A stretch of 64,000 nt of DNA from contig NZ_ML119088.1 in the NCBI RefSeq assembly GCF_003789055.1, positions 158,330 through 222,329 on the forward strand. The letters are read 5' to 3'. Each line of letters begins with the position of its first letter. Positions within the stretch are counted from its first letter, which is position 1. This DNA is from Histidinibacterium lentulum (GTDB lineage Bacteria; Pseudomonadota; Alphaproteobacteria; Rhodobacterales; Rhodobacteraceae). This document shows, in pieces, positions 9,233 to 18,392 of the stretch. Position numbers and translations under genes: made by a program. Under the pieces are notes generated by a model. That model did not search any database. It saw only the letters and a list, made by a program, of their open reading frames with translations, and was not told the origin of the DNA.

Positions 9233-9541
9233 ATGGACAGGGACGACGATCAGAAGACCATGGGCCGGATCACCGGCGAGCAGGTCGAGCCGGAGGGGCG
9301 TGAGGGGCTGCTGATGCGGCTCGTCCACATGATCCTGATCGGGATCATGCTGTCCTTTGCCGGCACCGCGCTGACGATCATGGCTGTCATCCAGTTCGTG
9401 ATCATGCTGATCAACCGCGGCGAGCCGAACGAGCGGCTTGCCGAGCTGGGCACGGATCTGGGGATCTGGATGGCCAAGGCCGCCCGCTACCAGACGGCGG
9501 CGAGCGACGTGAAGCCCTGGCCCTGGACGGAGCTCGACTGA
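9233..9541 (+). CDS. Small membrane protein, DUF4389-like
   Basis: 102 residues. One or two overlapping membrane helices (LVHMILIGIMLSFAGTALTIM and AVIQFVIMLIN) are followed by a soluble tail with NERLAELGTDLGIWM. It matches the DUF4389 pattern, which has no assigned function. It begins 10 bp after the oxidoreductase stop and is probably cotranscribed. It converges with pepF, leaving only 3 bp between the stops. Confidence 0.7.
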   Translation: MDRDDDQKTMGRITGEQVEPEGREGLLMRLVHMILIGIMLSFAGTALTIMAVIQFVIMLINRGEPNERLAELGTDLGIWMAKAARYQTAASDVKPWPWTELD

Positions 9542-9544
9542 GGC

Positions 9545-11362
9545 TCAGTCCTCCATCCGCTCCAGCTCGTCGATGAAGCCCTCGATCATGCCGAGGCCCT
9601 TGTCCCAGAACGCCGGATCGGCGGCATCAAGGCCGAAGGGGGCGAGAAGCTCCTTGTGGTGCATGGACCCGCCGGCGCGCAGCATGGCGAAATACTTGTC
9701 GTGGAAACCCTCGGGCGCATCGCGGTAGACCGCGTAGAGCGCGTTCACCAGCCCGTCGCCGAAGGCATAGGCATAGACGTAGAAGGGCGAGTGGACGAAG
9801 TGCGGGATATAGGACCAGAAGCTCTCGTAGCCCGGCGCGAAGTCGAAGACGGGGCCGAGGCTTTCGGCCTGAACGGACATCCAGAGGGCGTCTATGTCGT
9901 CGGGTGTCAGTTCGCCGGCGCGGCGGGCGTCGTGGAGCTTGCACTCGAAATCGTAGAAGGCGATCTGCCGGACCACGGTGTTGATCATGTCCTCCACCTT
10001 GCCGGCGAGGAGAACCTTGCGTTCCGTGGCCGAGGGGGCCTCCGACAGCAGTTTCTGGAAGGTCAGCATCTCGCCGAAGACCGAGGCAGTTTCCGCGAGC
10101 GTCAGGGGGGTCGAGGCGAGAAGCTCTCCCTGGCCGGCGGCGAGGACCTGGTGGACGCCGTGGCCAAGTTCATGGGCGAGGGTCATCACGTCGCGCGGTT
10201 TGCCGAGGTAGTTCAGCAGGACGTAAGGATGCGCCTCGGTCACCGTGGGATGGGCAAAGGCGCCGGGGGCCTTGCCCGGCTTCACCGCGGCGTCGATCCA
10301 GCCTTTCGAGAAGAAGGGCTCGGCGAGGTCGGCCATGCGGGGGTCGAAGGCCGAATAGGCGGTCATCACCGTGTCGCGTGCCTCGGGCCAGGCGATTGTG
10401 CGGTCGCTGTCCATGGGCAGGGGCGCGTTGCGGTCCCAGACCTGGAGTCGGTCGAGGCCGAGCCAGCGGGCCTTGAGCGCGTAATAGCGGTGGGAGAGGC
10501 GGGGGTAGGCGGCCACCACGGCGTTGCGCAGCGCCTCGACCACTTCGGGCTCGACGTGGTTGGCGAGGTGGCGGCCGGTCTGGGGCGTGGGCATTCCGCG
10601 CCAGCGGTCCTCGATCTCCTTTTCCTTGGCGAGCGTGTTGTGGACGCGGGCGAAGGTGCGCAGGTTGTCCTTGAAGACGCTTGAGAGGGCGTGGAAGCCT
10701 GCCTCGCGGCGGCTGCGGTCGGTATCCTGCAGGAGGTTGAGCGTGGCCTCGATGCCGAGATCCTCGCCGTCCACGGGGAAGGTGAGCCCGGCGATGGTCT
10801 CGTCGAAGAGCTTGTTCCAGGCGGAGGCGCCGACGGTGGACTGGTCGTGGAGGAACTTCTCCAGTTCGTCGGACAGCTGGTAGGGGCGTATGGCGCGCAT
10901 CCGGTCGAAGACCGGCCGGTATCGGGCAAGATCCGCGTTCGCGGACCAGAGCGCCTCCACATGCTCGTCCGAGAGGCGGTTGAATTCGAGCGACCAGAAC
11001 ACGAGCGGCGTCGTGAAGGTGGTGATGCGGTCCTGGCAGTCGGAGAGGAACTTCGCCCGGTGCGCATCGGTCGTCTGCTGGTAGTAGCGCAGGCCCGCGT
11101 AGGACATCAGGCGGCCGGCCACCACGTCGATCTTCTCGTAGCGCAGCACGGCCTCGAGCATGGCGGCGGCGTCGAGCCCGGCGAGCTTGCCCTCGTAGTC
11201 GCGGGCGAAATCGGCGCAGGACGCCTCAAGCCAGTCGAGATCGCGTTTCACCTCGGGCGCGTCGGGCGCGGTGTAGAGATCGGTCAGGTCCCACTCGGGC
11301 AGGTCGCCGAGGTCGGGACCCTTCTGGTGGTTCTCGGTGTCGAAGACGGGCGTCGGAAACAT
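9545..11362 (-). CDS. pepF: Oligoendopeptidase F (M3 metallopeptidase)
   Basis: 605 residues, normal for PepF. The zinc motif is LAHELGHGVHQVL, with the third ligand expected at the Glu of TLAETASVFGE. The N-terminal helical lobe and the C-terminal YIPHFVHSPFYVYAYAFGDGL segment are typical of the family. It degrades oligopeptides in the cytosol. I chose the ATG at 11362 (GAGGTGACC site upstream) over the ATG at 11386; either way the start lies at the end of the SDR gene upstream, so coupling is likely. Confidence 0.9.
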   Translation of the reverse strand: MFPTPVFDTENHQKGPDLGDLPEWDLTDLYTAPDAPEVKRDLDWLEASCADFARDYEGKLAGLDAAAMLEAVLRYEKIDVVAGRLMSYAGLRYYQQTTDAHRAKFLSDCQDRITTFTTPLVFWSLEFNRLSDEHVEALWSANADLARYRPVFDRMRAIRPYQLSDELEKFLHDQSTVGASAWNKLFDETIAGLTFPVDGEDLGIEATLNLLQDTDRSRREAGFHALSSVFKDNLRTFARVHNTLAKEKEIEDRWRGMPTPQTGRHLANHVEPEVVEALRNAVVAAYPRLSHRYYALKARWLGLDRLQVWDRNAPLPMDSDRTIAWPEARDTVMTAYSAFDPRMADLAEPFFSKGWIDAAVKPGKAPGAFAHPTVTEAHPYVLLNYLGKPRDVMTLAHELGHGVHQVLAAGQGELLASTPLTLAETASVFGEMLTFQKLLSEAPSATERKVLLAGKVEDMINTVVRQIAFYDFECKLHDARRAGELTPDDIDALWMSVQAESLGPVFDFAPGYESFWSYIPHFVHSPFYVYAYAFGDGLVNALYAVYRDAPEGFHDKYFAMLRAGGSMHHKELLAPFGLDAADPAFWDKGLGMIEGFIDELERMED

Positions 11363-11369
11363 GGTCACC

Positions 11370-12011
11370 TCAATAGGGGATGTCACGGCCGTCCCAGGTC
11401 TGGAAACAGCCGGTGGTCTGAAGGGTCAGCGCGTCGATGCGGTCGAGAAGGCCGCGCGCCGCCTCTTCGGGCGAGATGTCGGCGCCGGGTCCGCCCATTT
11501 CGGTACGGACCCAGCCCGGGTGATAGGCACCGACCGCGATCCCGCGGGGAGCGAGGTCGATGGCGAGGTTGTGCGCGAGATTTGCACTTGCGGCCTTCGA
11601 GGCGCGGTAGGCGTAGCTGCCGCCCGAACCCGACCGGGAGGAGCCCATGCGGGAGGACAGGATCGCCACCTTGCCACCTGCCGCCTCGAGCCGGGGGAGG
11701 GCGGCGGCGATGCAGAGGAACGTGCCGGTCACGTTGACGGCAAGGGTCTCCGCCCAGTCCTCTGCGGTGTAATCCTCGATGTCGTGACGCCTGTCGACGA
11801 AGACGCCCGCATTGCACACCAGCAGGTCGAGGGGCGCGTCGGTTGCGGTCAGGGTGGTCCGGACGGCTTCGGGATCGCGCAGGTCGAGGGGCAGCAGGCC
11901 GTCCCCGCCCGACGTGGAAGTCCCCGCCACCTCGATCCCGCGCGCCGCGAGGGCATGACGAAGCGCCGCGCCGATGCCACGGCTCGCGCCGGTGACCAGC
12001 GCGCGGGTCAC
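11370..12011 (-). CDS. Short-chain dehydrogenase/reductase
   Basis: 213 residues, short for a classical SDR and close to C-factor/CsgA-like members. The nucleotide motif is TGASRGIG, the structural motif is CNAGVF and the catalytic Tyr-Lys pair is YAYRASK, with the Ser in SSRMGSS. The substrate is unknown. The start overlaps the stop of the DUF1178 gene by 4 bp (ATGA), and its stop lies 7 bp beyond the pepF ATG, so DUF1178 - SDR - pepF read as one operon. Confidence 0.85.
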   Translation of the reverse strand: MTRALVTGASRGIGAALRHALAARGIEVAGTSTSGGDGLLPLDLRDPEAVRTTLTATDAPLDLLVCNAGVFVDRRHDIEDYTAEDWAETLAVNVTGTFLCIAAALPRLEAAGGKVAILSSRMGSSRSGSGGSYAYRASKAASANLAHNLAIDLAPRGIAVGAYHPGWVRTEMGGPGADISPEEAARGLLDRIDALTLQTTGCFQTWDGRDIPY

Positions 12012-12430
12012 TGGGTCGACCGGCGGGACAGGAAGGGCAGGGGGAGGACCGGGATGCCGTCCTCGAGAAGCTTCTTCGCCTCGCCCAGCCTTGCCTCGCC
12101 ATGGATCTGGCGTCTGGGCAGTTCGCCTTCGTGCATCCGGCGGGCTTCGTCGGCGAAGCGGTCGCCGACGTAGGTGCTGTCCGTCTCGATCTTGCGCCGG
12201 AGTTCCGCCAGCGCCTGTTCCGCCGGGTTCGTCGGCTGGCTGAGGGGTCGGGCGGGCGTCCTGGCTTCGGGAGAGACGCTGGGGCTCATCAGGTCCTTCG
12301 CCACCTCGCCTCCGCCGCAGACCGAGCAGGCGACATGCCCCGCATCCGCGAGCCGGTCATAGGCCGAGGCGGACTGGAACCAGCTTTCGAAGCGGTGGCC
12401 TCGGGCGCATTTCAGGGCGTATCGGATCAT
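12008..12430 (-). CDS. DUF1178 protein with a zinc-ribbon-like N-terminus
   Basis: 140 residues. The N-terminus (MIRYALKCARGHRFESWF) plus CSVCGGG gives a CxxG...CxxC set resembling a small zinc ribbon, followed by a helical part with YVGDRFADEARRMHEGE. This pattern is DUF1178, a family of unknown function in alphaproteobacteria. First gene of the DUF1178 - SDR - pepF operon. Confidence 0.8.
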   Translation of the reverse strand: MIRYALKCARGHRFESWFQSASAYDRLADAGHVACSVCGGGEVAKDLMSPSVSPEARTPARPLSQPTNPAEQALAELRRKIETDSTYVGDRFADEARRMHEGELPRRQIHGEARLGEAKKLLEDGIPVLPLPFLSRRSTQ

Positions 12431-12499
12431 CGGGGCCAGCGGTTTCGACTGTGGTCCGCCATAGTTAGCCGCTGATCCGCGGGATGCAACGGGCGCGGC

Positions 12500-12970
12500 T
12501 CAGCGTGGCAGGCTGCGCGGGTCGAAACGCCGGACGATGTGGGCGAGTTCGGGTTCGTCGAGCCGGGCGGCGGCCTTCTTCGGCGACAGCCACTTGCGCT
12601 TGCGCTCGGCCCGTTCGGGAAAGCTCGAGGCGCTGGCGGCGACCTGCATGCCGTAGAGGATGGCGATGACCGGGAATTCGGTCTCTTCGAACCGCTTGCG
12701 CGTCGCGTAGATCCCGATGGGTCTGGGCGAGACGCGGCCCTTGAGGCCCGCCTCTTCCCAGGCTTCGACCGCGGCAGCCTCTGCCGGGCTCATGTCGTCC
12801 ATGGGCCAGCCCTTCGGGATGATCCACCGGCCGGTTCCGCGGGATGTGACGAGGCACACGCGCAGCTTGCCCTTGTCGACCCGCCACGGCAGCACCGCGA
12901 ACTGCGTCCGCGCCTCCGTCTTGTCGGCGCGCAGCCTCAGGGGGCGGGACAGGCTGCTGTGCAGGGACAT
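12500..12970 (-). CDS. NUDIX hydrolase, diphosphoinositol-polyphosphate phosphohydrolase-like
   Basis: 156 residues. The Nudix box is recognisable as PKGWPMDDMSPAEAAAVEAWEEAGL; the usual REVxEE reads VEAWEEAG. A WxIPKG sequence before it is typical of the DIPP-like subgroup. It probably hydrolyses nucleoside or other diphosphates; the physiological substrate is open. The start at 12970 is set by AAGGAGA 5 bp upstream; the longer reading from 13039 is unlikely. Confidence 0.82.
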   Translation of the reverse strand: MSLHSSLSRPLRLRADKTEARTQFAVLPWRVDKGKLRVCLVTSRGTGRWIIPKGWPMDDMSPAEAAAVEAWEEAGLKGRVSPRPIGIYATRKRFEETEFPVIAILYGMQVAASASSFPERAERKRKWLSPKKAAARLDEPELAHIVRRFDPRSLPR

Positions 12971-13130
12971 CGGTCTCCTTGTCTGTCGGCGGGTCCGCGA
13001 TAGGTCGCTCCATTGTAATGCTCTAGGATGGGGTAACAATTGGTTTCTCGCCCTTTCGGGACAATACTTTGTGGTCCGGTGGCCGCGCCCCCACGTTATG
13101 CGCGGCGTCTTGCCCCCTCGGAGACCCGGC

Positions 13131-14264
13131 TTGACCGCTGAGACGGCGGGGCCGCTCTATATCGGGTCCGAGATCTACCGCCATTCGTCCTACGGGGCGT
13201 GGCACCCGCTTCGCATTCCGCGGGTGTCGACGGTCACCGATCTCGCCCGCGCTCTCGGCTGGCTGCCGGCGGAGCGGTTCGTGCAGTCGCCGCGGGCGAA
13301 GCCTTCGGCGCTCCATGCCTTTCACCGGCCGGACTACGTCGCGGCCCTGCTGGAGGCGGAGCGGACCCAGAGCGTGACGGCGGAGGTGCGGGACACCTAT
13401 GCGCTCGGCACGACGGCGAACCCGGTCTACCCGGAGATGTACCGCAGGCCCGCGACGGCGGTAGGGGGCTCGATCCTGGCGGGCGAGCTCGTGGCGGCGG
13501 GAGGGATCGTCTACAACCCGGCGGGCGGGACGCACCACGGGATGCCCGCCCGCGCCAACGGGTTCTGCTATCTCAACGATCCCGTGTTCGCGATCCTGTC
13601 GCTGCGGCGGAACGGAGCGAAGCGTGTCGTCTACGTGGATATCGACGCGCATCATTGCGACGGGGTGGAGGCGGCCTTCGGGAGCGAGCCGGAGGTCGCT
13701 CTGGTCTCGGTGCACGAGGAGAACCGCTGGCCGAGGACCGGCGCGCTGGAGGACCGGGGCAGGGGGCAGGTCTGGAACCTGCCGGTGCCGCGCGGCATGG
13801 GCGACGGCGAGATGGCGCTGATCCGCGACCGGCTGATCCTGCCGGTCATCGCCGCGCACCGGCCCGACGCGATCGTGCTGCAATGCGCGGCGGATGCGGT
13901 GCTGGAGGATCCGCAATCACGGCTCGAGCTGTCGAACAACGCGCATTTCGCGGTCGTGCGGGCGGTGATGGGGATGGCGCCGCGGCTGATCGTGCTGGGC
14001 GGCGGCGGTTACAATCCCTGGACGGTGGGCCGGCTGTGGTGCGGGGTCTGGGGCGTGCTGACCGGGCAGGATCTGCCCGAGCGATTGCCGGAGGCGGCGC
14101 AGGGGGTCCTGCGGGCTCTGCGCTGGCAGGGGCCGCGGCGGGAGATCCTGCCGGAGGCCCATTGGCTCGAGACGCTGCGGGATCAGCCCCGGCCCGGGAC
14201 GGTTCGGGATGTCGTGCGCCAGCGGGTTGAGGCCTTGGAGGGACGGCTCAGCGCCTGGGTCTGA
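13131..14264 (+). CDS. Histone-deacetylase-like amidohydrolase (AcuC/arginase-deacetylase fold)
   Basis: 377 residues. HDAC hallmarks appear in order: GGTHHGMPARANGFCYLND (active-site His pair), YVDIDAHHCDGVEAAF (zinc Asp and His) and LGGGGYNPWTVGRLW (zinc Asp region and tyrosine). Bacterial members remove acetyl groups from lysines or polyamines; the target is unknown. The start is uncertain: TTG at 13131 has a CGGAGAC site, ATG at 13098 does not. The last 17 bp overlap waaA end to end. Confidence 0.82.
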   Translation: MTAETAGPLYIGSEIYRHSSYGAWHPLRIPRVSTVTDLARALGWLPAERFVQSPRAKPSALHAFHRPDYVAALLEAERTQSVTAEVRDTYALGTTANPVYPEMYRRPATAVGGSILAGELVAAGGIVYNPAGGTHHGMPARANGFCYLNDPVFAILSLRRNGAKRVVYVDIDAHHCDGVEAAFGSEPEVALVSVHEENRWPRTGALEDRGRGQVWNLPVPRGMGDGEMALIRDRLILPVIAAHRPDAIVLQCAADAVLEDPQSRLELSNNAHFAVVRAVMGMAPRLIVLGGGGYNPWTVGRLWCGVWGVLTGQDLPERLPEAAQGVLRALRWQGPRREILPEAHWLETLRDQPRPGTVRDVVRQRVEALEGRLSAWV

Positions 14265-15468
14265 GGGCCCTGTCGATCGCGTCGAGCACCTCGCCCGCGT
14301 CCTCGGGATGCAGGACCGCGCGCGCGCGGTCCGGGAGGGGCGATCCCGCCACATGCGCGAGCCATTCCCGGGCGAGGCTCTCCGCATCGGTGACCCGGGC
14401 GGCTCCGTCGTGGCCGAGGCGCTCATAGGCGTCGGCGAAGTTGGCGGTATCGGGGCCGTGAAGGATCGCGCAACCGTGGGCGGCGGGCTCATAGGGCGTA
14501 TGGCCGCCGTGACCGGATAGCGACCCGCCGACGAAGGCCGCACCGGCGAGGCGGTACCAGGTCGCCATCTCGCCCATCGTGTCGGCGAGGTAGACCGGAC
14601 GGTCGGGCGGATCGCCCGCCGAACGCCGTGCCACGGGGAGGCCGCGGGCACCGGCGAGGGCGAGGATCTCCCCGGCGCGGCGGGGATGGCGCGGGGCGAT
14701 GATGAGCCTGAGATCGGACCGCCGGGCGCGGGCGAGAAGGAAGGCGTCGAGGGCGGTCTCCTCTTCGGGCGCGTGGGTCGAGGCGGCAAGGAGCGTGCTG
14801 TCCTTCGGAAAGGCGGCGGCGAGGACCGGGTCGGGGGGCGTGATGTGCGGGCGATAGAGGGACTTCAGCTGGACCGGCGGCAACAGGCGGTCATGCGCCA
14901 GGCCGAGATCGTGGAACCGTTCGGCGCTGAGCGCATCCTGCGGCGCGACGAGGGTGAGGCGGTCCATCATGGCACGGGCGAGCGGCAGGCGCCTCTGCCA
15001 GCGGGCGTGGCTGCGCTCCGACAGGCGCGCGCCCGCGAGGATCACCGGCAGGCCGCGCGCCGCTGCACCGGCGATCCGGTTCGGCCAGAGCTCGCTTTCC
15101 ACGAGGATCAGCGCGGAGACGTGCCGCAACGGCCGGACGAGAGAAAGACGCAGGTCGAAAGGGGCGATGCGCGCGCGGATGCGGGGATCGGACCAGCCGC
15201 GGGCCGCCTCGCGCCCCGTGAGCGTGTTGGCGGTCACGAGGAACTGGCGGCGGGGGTCGGCCTCCATGAGGCGGTCAAGCAGCGCGCGCGCCGAGGCCAG
15301 TTCCCCGTTCGAGGCGCCATGGAGCCAGATCGCGCCGGGGGCCGCGGGCGGGCCGGTTAGCCGGTCGGAGAGCGCCTCGAGATCCTCGCGCCCAGTGACC
15401 GCACGGTAGAGCGCGGCCCCGGCCAGCGCCGGGGCGAGGGCGGTCAGGAGGGCGCGGTAGACGAACAT
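14248..15468 (-). CDS. waaA: 3-deoxy-D-manno-octulosonic acid (Kdo) transferase
   Basis: 406 residues, normal for GT30. An N-terminal hydrophobic anchor (VYRALLTALAPALAGAALY) is followed by WLHGASNGELASA, where the Glu of the family WxHxxSxGE motif is kept, and ESELWPNRI. The C-terminal GT-B half has FVGGSLSGHGGHTPYEPA. It transfers Kdo from CMP-Kdo to lipid IVA at the inner membrane. The ATG at 15468 is taken because the protein anchor begins there; the ORF upstream is low-complexity noise. It starts 86 bp after the PopZ-like gene. Confidence 0.88.
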   Translation of the reverse strand: MFVYRALLTALAPALAGAALYRAVTGREDLEALSDRLTGPPAAPGAIWLHGASNGELASARALLDRLMEADPRRQFLVTANTLTGREAARGWSDPRIRARIAPFDLRLSLVRPLRHVSALILVESELWPNRIAGAAARGLPVILAGARLSERSHARWQRRLPLARAMMDRLTLVAPQDALSAERFHDLGLAHDRLLPPVQLKSLYRPHITPPDPVLAAAFPKDSTLLAASTHAPEEETALDAFLLARARRSDLRLIIAPRHPRRAGEILALAGARGLPVARRSAGDPPDRPVYLADTMGEMATWYRLAGAAFVGGSLSGHGGHTPYEPAAHGCAILHGPDTANFADAYERLGHDGAARVTDAESLAREWLAHVAGSPLPDRARAVLHPEDAGEVLDAIDRALRPRR

Positions 15469-15553
15469 GGCCTTGTCCCGCGTCGAAGGGGTGTTGCGTG
15501 AGAGCCCCTGTCGGTGTCGGGCGCGCGGGTCCGTGGGTCCGGCAGGGCGCGCG

Positions 15554-16867
15554 TCAGTCGAAATCCTGGCTCGACAGGATGCGGTGGATTTCGCGGCGGA
15601 CGAGCTTGCGGACATTGCGCGTGATCCGCTCGCCGAGGACACCCTGCAGTTCTTCCCGGACGATCTGGCCGACGAGGTCGCGCAGAGCCTCCTCGTCGAT
15701 CACGCTTTCATCCTCGAGATAGGCGGCGAGGTCGGCGTCGTCGTCGAGATCGGGCCGGGCGGCGATGTGCGAGTCCTGCGGGGCGGGCTGCGGTTCGGTG
15801 TCACGCGGCGGCGCGGAGCCAGGATAGACGCGGAAGCGCGGGACGTGGTTCGGTTGCGGAGGCGGGTCCGCGGTCTGCGGATCCGCGGCGCGATGGTCCC
15901 GGGGTGGGTCGGGTTCCGATGCGGGCGGGGCCTCTGGCCGGTCGGATTCGTCGGGATCGAGATCACCGGTGACGACGAGATGAAGCCGCCCCGAGCCGTG
16001 GGAGGCGATGCCGGTGTCGGGCTCGTCCGCCTCGAAATCCTGGGCGGAGAATGTCACGGCAGCCTCGAGTTCGGCGATGGTGGCTTCAAGGCTGGACCGG
16101 CGGGCGGCGTCGTCCCTCGGTTCGGAGGGCCGGGCTGTGACGCGATCCTGGGGGTCCGTCGCGGGTTCGGAAGGATCGGCGGCGGCCGAGCGGGAGGAGT
16201 GCCACAGGGCTGTCGCTTCCGCAGGTTCGTCCGACACCGCGTCGGAGGGATCGGATTCGGCGCTGTCCCTGACCTCGTCCTCCGCCGCATGGTCGTCACC
16301 GTCCGCGACGTCCGGGTGCCATTCGGCGGCGCCCGACGGGTCTTCCTCGACATCCTCCCAGTCGAGCGCCCGGTCGGGGTGTCCTTCTTCCTCGGACTCC
16401 GAGCCGTGGGCGTCGTCGGCGGCGCGCGGGGAGAGGGGAAGTGTGGTGGCCATGGCCTTTTCGAGGAGGCGATCGAGATCCACCTCTTCGCCGATCGGGG
16501 CCGTCTCGTCATGGGGCGTGTCCGGGACTTCGCCGTGTGTCGCCGCGATCTCCCCTGCATCGGGTGTGGCCGCTTCGGGCTCGGGCTCCGGCTGAGCCGC
16601 CTCTTCGGTTGCCGCCTCCGGCGTCTCAACGGCATCGGGCGCGTCAGGCTCGAGGCGGGCCGACTCGTCCTCGCACGGCTCGGGGTCCCTGGCGTCGGCG
16701 CTGTCGAGCGGGGAGTCGACCCGGAAGGCCGGGGTGAGCACCAGCCGGTCCTGCCGATTCTGCGAACGACGAGCGGAGACGGGCGCCACCGGATCCTCCG
16801 CCGCGATCAGCAGGCGGATGGATTCGAGGACGTCCTCGATCTCGACGTTCGTCACCGGATCAGACAT
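15554..16867 (-). CDS. PopZ-like (DUF2497-type) polar organising protein candidate
   Basis: 437 residues in three parts. Residues 1-25 form a helix with EDVLESIRLLIAAED, like the partner-binding helix of PopZ. A long, strongly acidic Pro/Glu/Asp-rich linker makes up most of the protein. A basic helical end (ALRDLVGQIVREEL ... NVRKLVRREIHRIL) fits an oligomerisation region. No enzymatic motif is present. The neighbours tolC and pcm are those I remember beside popZ in Caulobacter, which supports the guess. If right, it forms a condensate at the cell pole that anchors parS/ParB and signalling proteins. Sequence similarity is low, so it could be an unrelated disordered protein. Confidence 0.5.
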   Translation of the reverse strand: MSDPVTNVEIEDVLESIRLLIAAEDPVAPVSARRSQNRQDRLVLTPAFRVDSPLDSADARDPEPCEDESARLEPDAPDAVETPEAATEEAAQPEPEPEAATPDAGEIAATHGEVPDTPHDETAPIGEEVDLDRLLEKAMATTLPLSPRAADDAHGSESEEEGHPDRALDWEDVEEDPSGAAEWHPDVADGDDHAAEDEVRDSAESDPSDAVSDEPAEATALWHSSRSAAADPSEPATDPQDRVTARPSEPRDDAARRSSLEATIAELEAAVTFSAQDFEADEPDTGIASHGSGRLHLVVTGDLDPDESDRPEAPPASEPDPPRDHRAADPQTADPPPQPNHVPRFRVYPGSAPPRDTEPQPAPQDSHIAARPDLDDDADLAAYLEDESVIDEEALRDLVGQIVREELQGVLGERITRNVRKLVRREIHRILSSQDFD

Positions 16868-16984
16868 GCGATTCCTGCTTTTGCCTCGAAAGTCAGCGTA
16901 GACGCACCTCTGTCCGCGGGCAACAGATACAGCGAATCCGGCAGATTTCGCGACGGGTTGCGGCACCGGGGCCGCGGGTCGGAG

Positions 16985-18358
16985 CTAGTCTCCGATTGCC
17001 CGCAGAACCCGGTCGAGCGCCCGTCCCCGGTCGGACAGGCCCAGCGGCGCATCCTCCACGAGGGTGTAGTAGGCGGCGGGATCGTAGACCTGAACGCCGA
17101 GGTTGAGGGAGCCCACCGTGAGCAGCCCCATGGAGGCGAGGACCCGGTAGCTCGCCAGCGCCTCGTCGATCTGGGACGAAATGCGGTTGGCGCGGGCGTC
17201 GAGGAGATCCTGTTCCGCATCCAGCACCTCGAGCGTGGTGCGCGCGCCGAGCCGGGCTTCCTCGCGGACCCCGTCGAAGGCGACGGAGGCCGCGCGGACC
17301 TCGCGTTCGGAGGCATCGAGGCTCGCGCGGGCCACGGCGAGCAGGGCATAGGCGTTGCCCACCTGCTGCTCGATCTGGAGGCCGGTGATGTGGAGACCCG
17401 CCCGCGCGGCGTCCCGCTGGGCCATGGCCCGGCGGATGGTGGCGGCAAGCCGCCCGCCCTGGGAGATCGGGCCGGAGATGCCGAGCGTCACGCTCTGGCT
17501 GCTCTCGAAATCGTCGTCGAAGGCGACGCGCCCCGAGAGGTTCACCGTGGGTTTCAGGGCGGCCTCCGCCCGGCGGATGCCGAGTTCGGCCGCGGTCACG
17601 TTGTGGCGCGCGGCGATGACCGAAGGATGGTTGCGGACCGCGAAGTCCTTCGCGGCCTCGACGCCGAGGTCGAGCGGGGCGGGGGCGACCTCCACCAGGT
17701 TGCCGGGGGCCATGCCGACGGCGGCGCGGTATTCCTCGACGGCTTGGGCGAGATCGCCCTGGGCGGAGGCGAGGGCGGAGCGCGCCGAGGCGAGACGGGC
17801 CTCGGCGAGGCTGACGTCGGTGCGCGTGACCTCGCCCACCTCGAAGCGGTCCTGCGCCGCGCGCAGTTCCTGGGTGATCAGCCGCACGTTGTTCTCGCGC
17901 AGCTGGATGAAGGCGAAGGCCCGGCGGATCGCAAGATGCGCCTCGACGGCGCGCAGCAGCACATCCTGCTCGATCGACAGCAGCTCCTGTCGGGTCGACA
18001 GGACGGTTTCCTTCTGCGCCTCGATGGCAAGATCGGTGGCGCCGAAATCGTAGATCAGAAGCTCCGCAGAGAGCTGCAGGTTGGTCACGATCAGATCGGT
18101 CTGCCGGGGATTGGACTGATCCGGGGGCCGGGGATCGGAGATCGTGGCTCCCGCCGACCATGTCAGGATCGGCGCGAGCGCCGCCGTGGCGATGGCGACA
18201 TCCTCGTCCGCGGCCCGCAGAAGCGCGCGGTTCTGTTCGAGCAGGCCCGAGTTCTCGTAAGCCGAGACGAGCGTATCGGCGAGGGTCGTCGCCCCGGCCG
18301 GGGCGGCGAGACAGGCGCCGGCGAACAGGGCCGCGAGTGTCCGTCTGATCGTTCTCAT
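16985..18358 (-). CDS. tolC: TolC-family outer-membrane efflux protein
   Basis: 457 residues with a signal peptide (TIRRTLAALFAGACLAAPAGA) and two TolC repeats rich in long coiled-coil helices, including TDVSLAEARLASARSALASAQGDL in the first and TTLEVLDAEQDLLDARANRI in the second. It forms the trimeric tunnel used by type I secretion and RND or ABC pumps. The start at 18358 has a GGGAGTG site. The pcm gene lies 34 bp upstream on the same strand, and the PopZ-like gene follows after 117 bp. Confidence 0.9.
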   Translation of the reverse strand: MRTIRRTLAALFAGACLAAPAGATTLADTLVSAYENSGLLEQNRALLRAADEDVAIATAALAPILTWSAGATISDPRPPDQSNPRQTDLIVTNLQLSAELLIYDFGATDLAIEAQKETVLSTRQELLSIEQDVLLRAVEAHLAIRRAFAFIQLRENNVRLITQELRAAQDRFEVGEVTRTDVSLAEARLASARSALASAQGDLAQAVEEYRAAVGMAPGNLVEVAPAPLDLGVEAAKDFAVRNHPSVIAARHNVTAAELGIRRAEAALKPTVNLSGRVAFDDDFESSQSVTLGISGPISQGGRLAATIRRAMAQRDAARAGLHITGLQIEQQVGNAYALLAVARASLDASEREVRAASVAFDGVREEARLGARTTLEVLDAEQDLLDARANRISSQIDEALASYRVLASMGLLTVGSLNLGVQVYDPAAYYTLVEDAPLGLSDRGRALDRVLRAIGD

Positions 18359-18392
18359 CGCGTCACTCCCGGAGCCAGTCCACATCACGATT

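Noticed and set aside
13023..13916. Minus-strand frame across the deacetylase gene
   Set aside because: Arg/Val-rich antisense image; the plus strand has all HDAC motifs.
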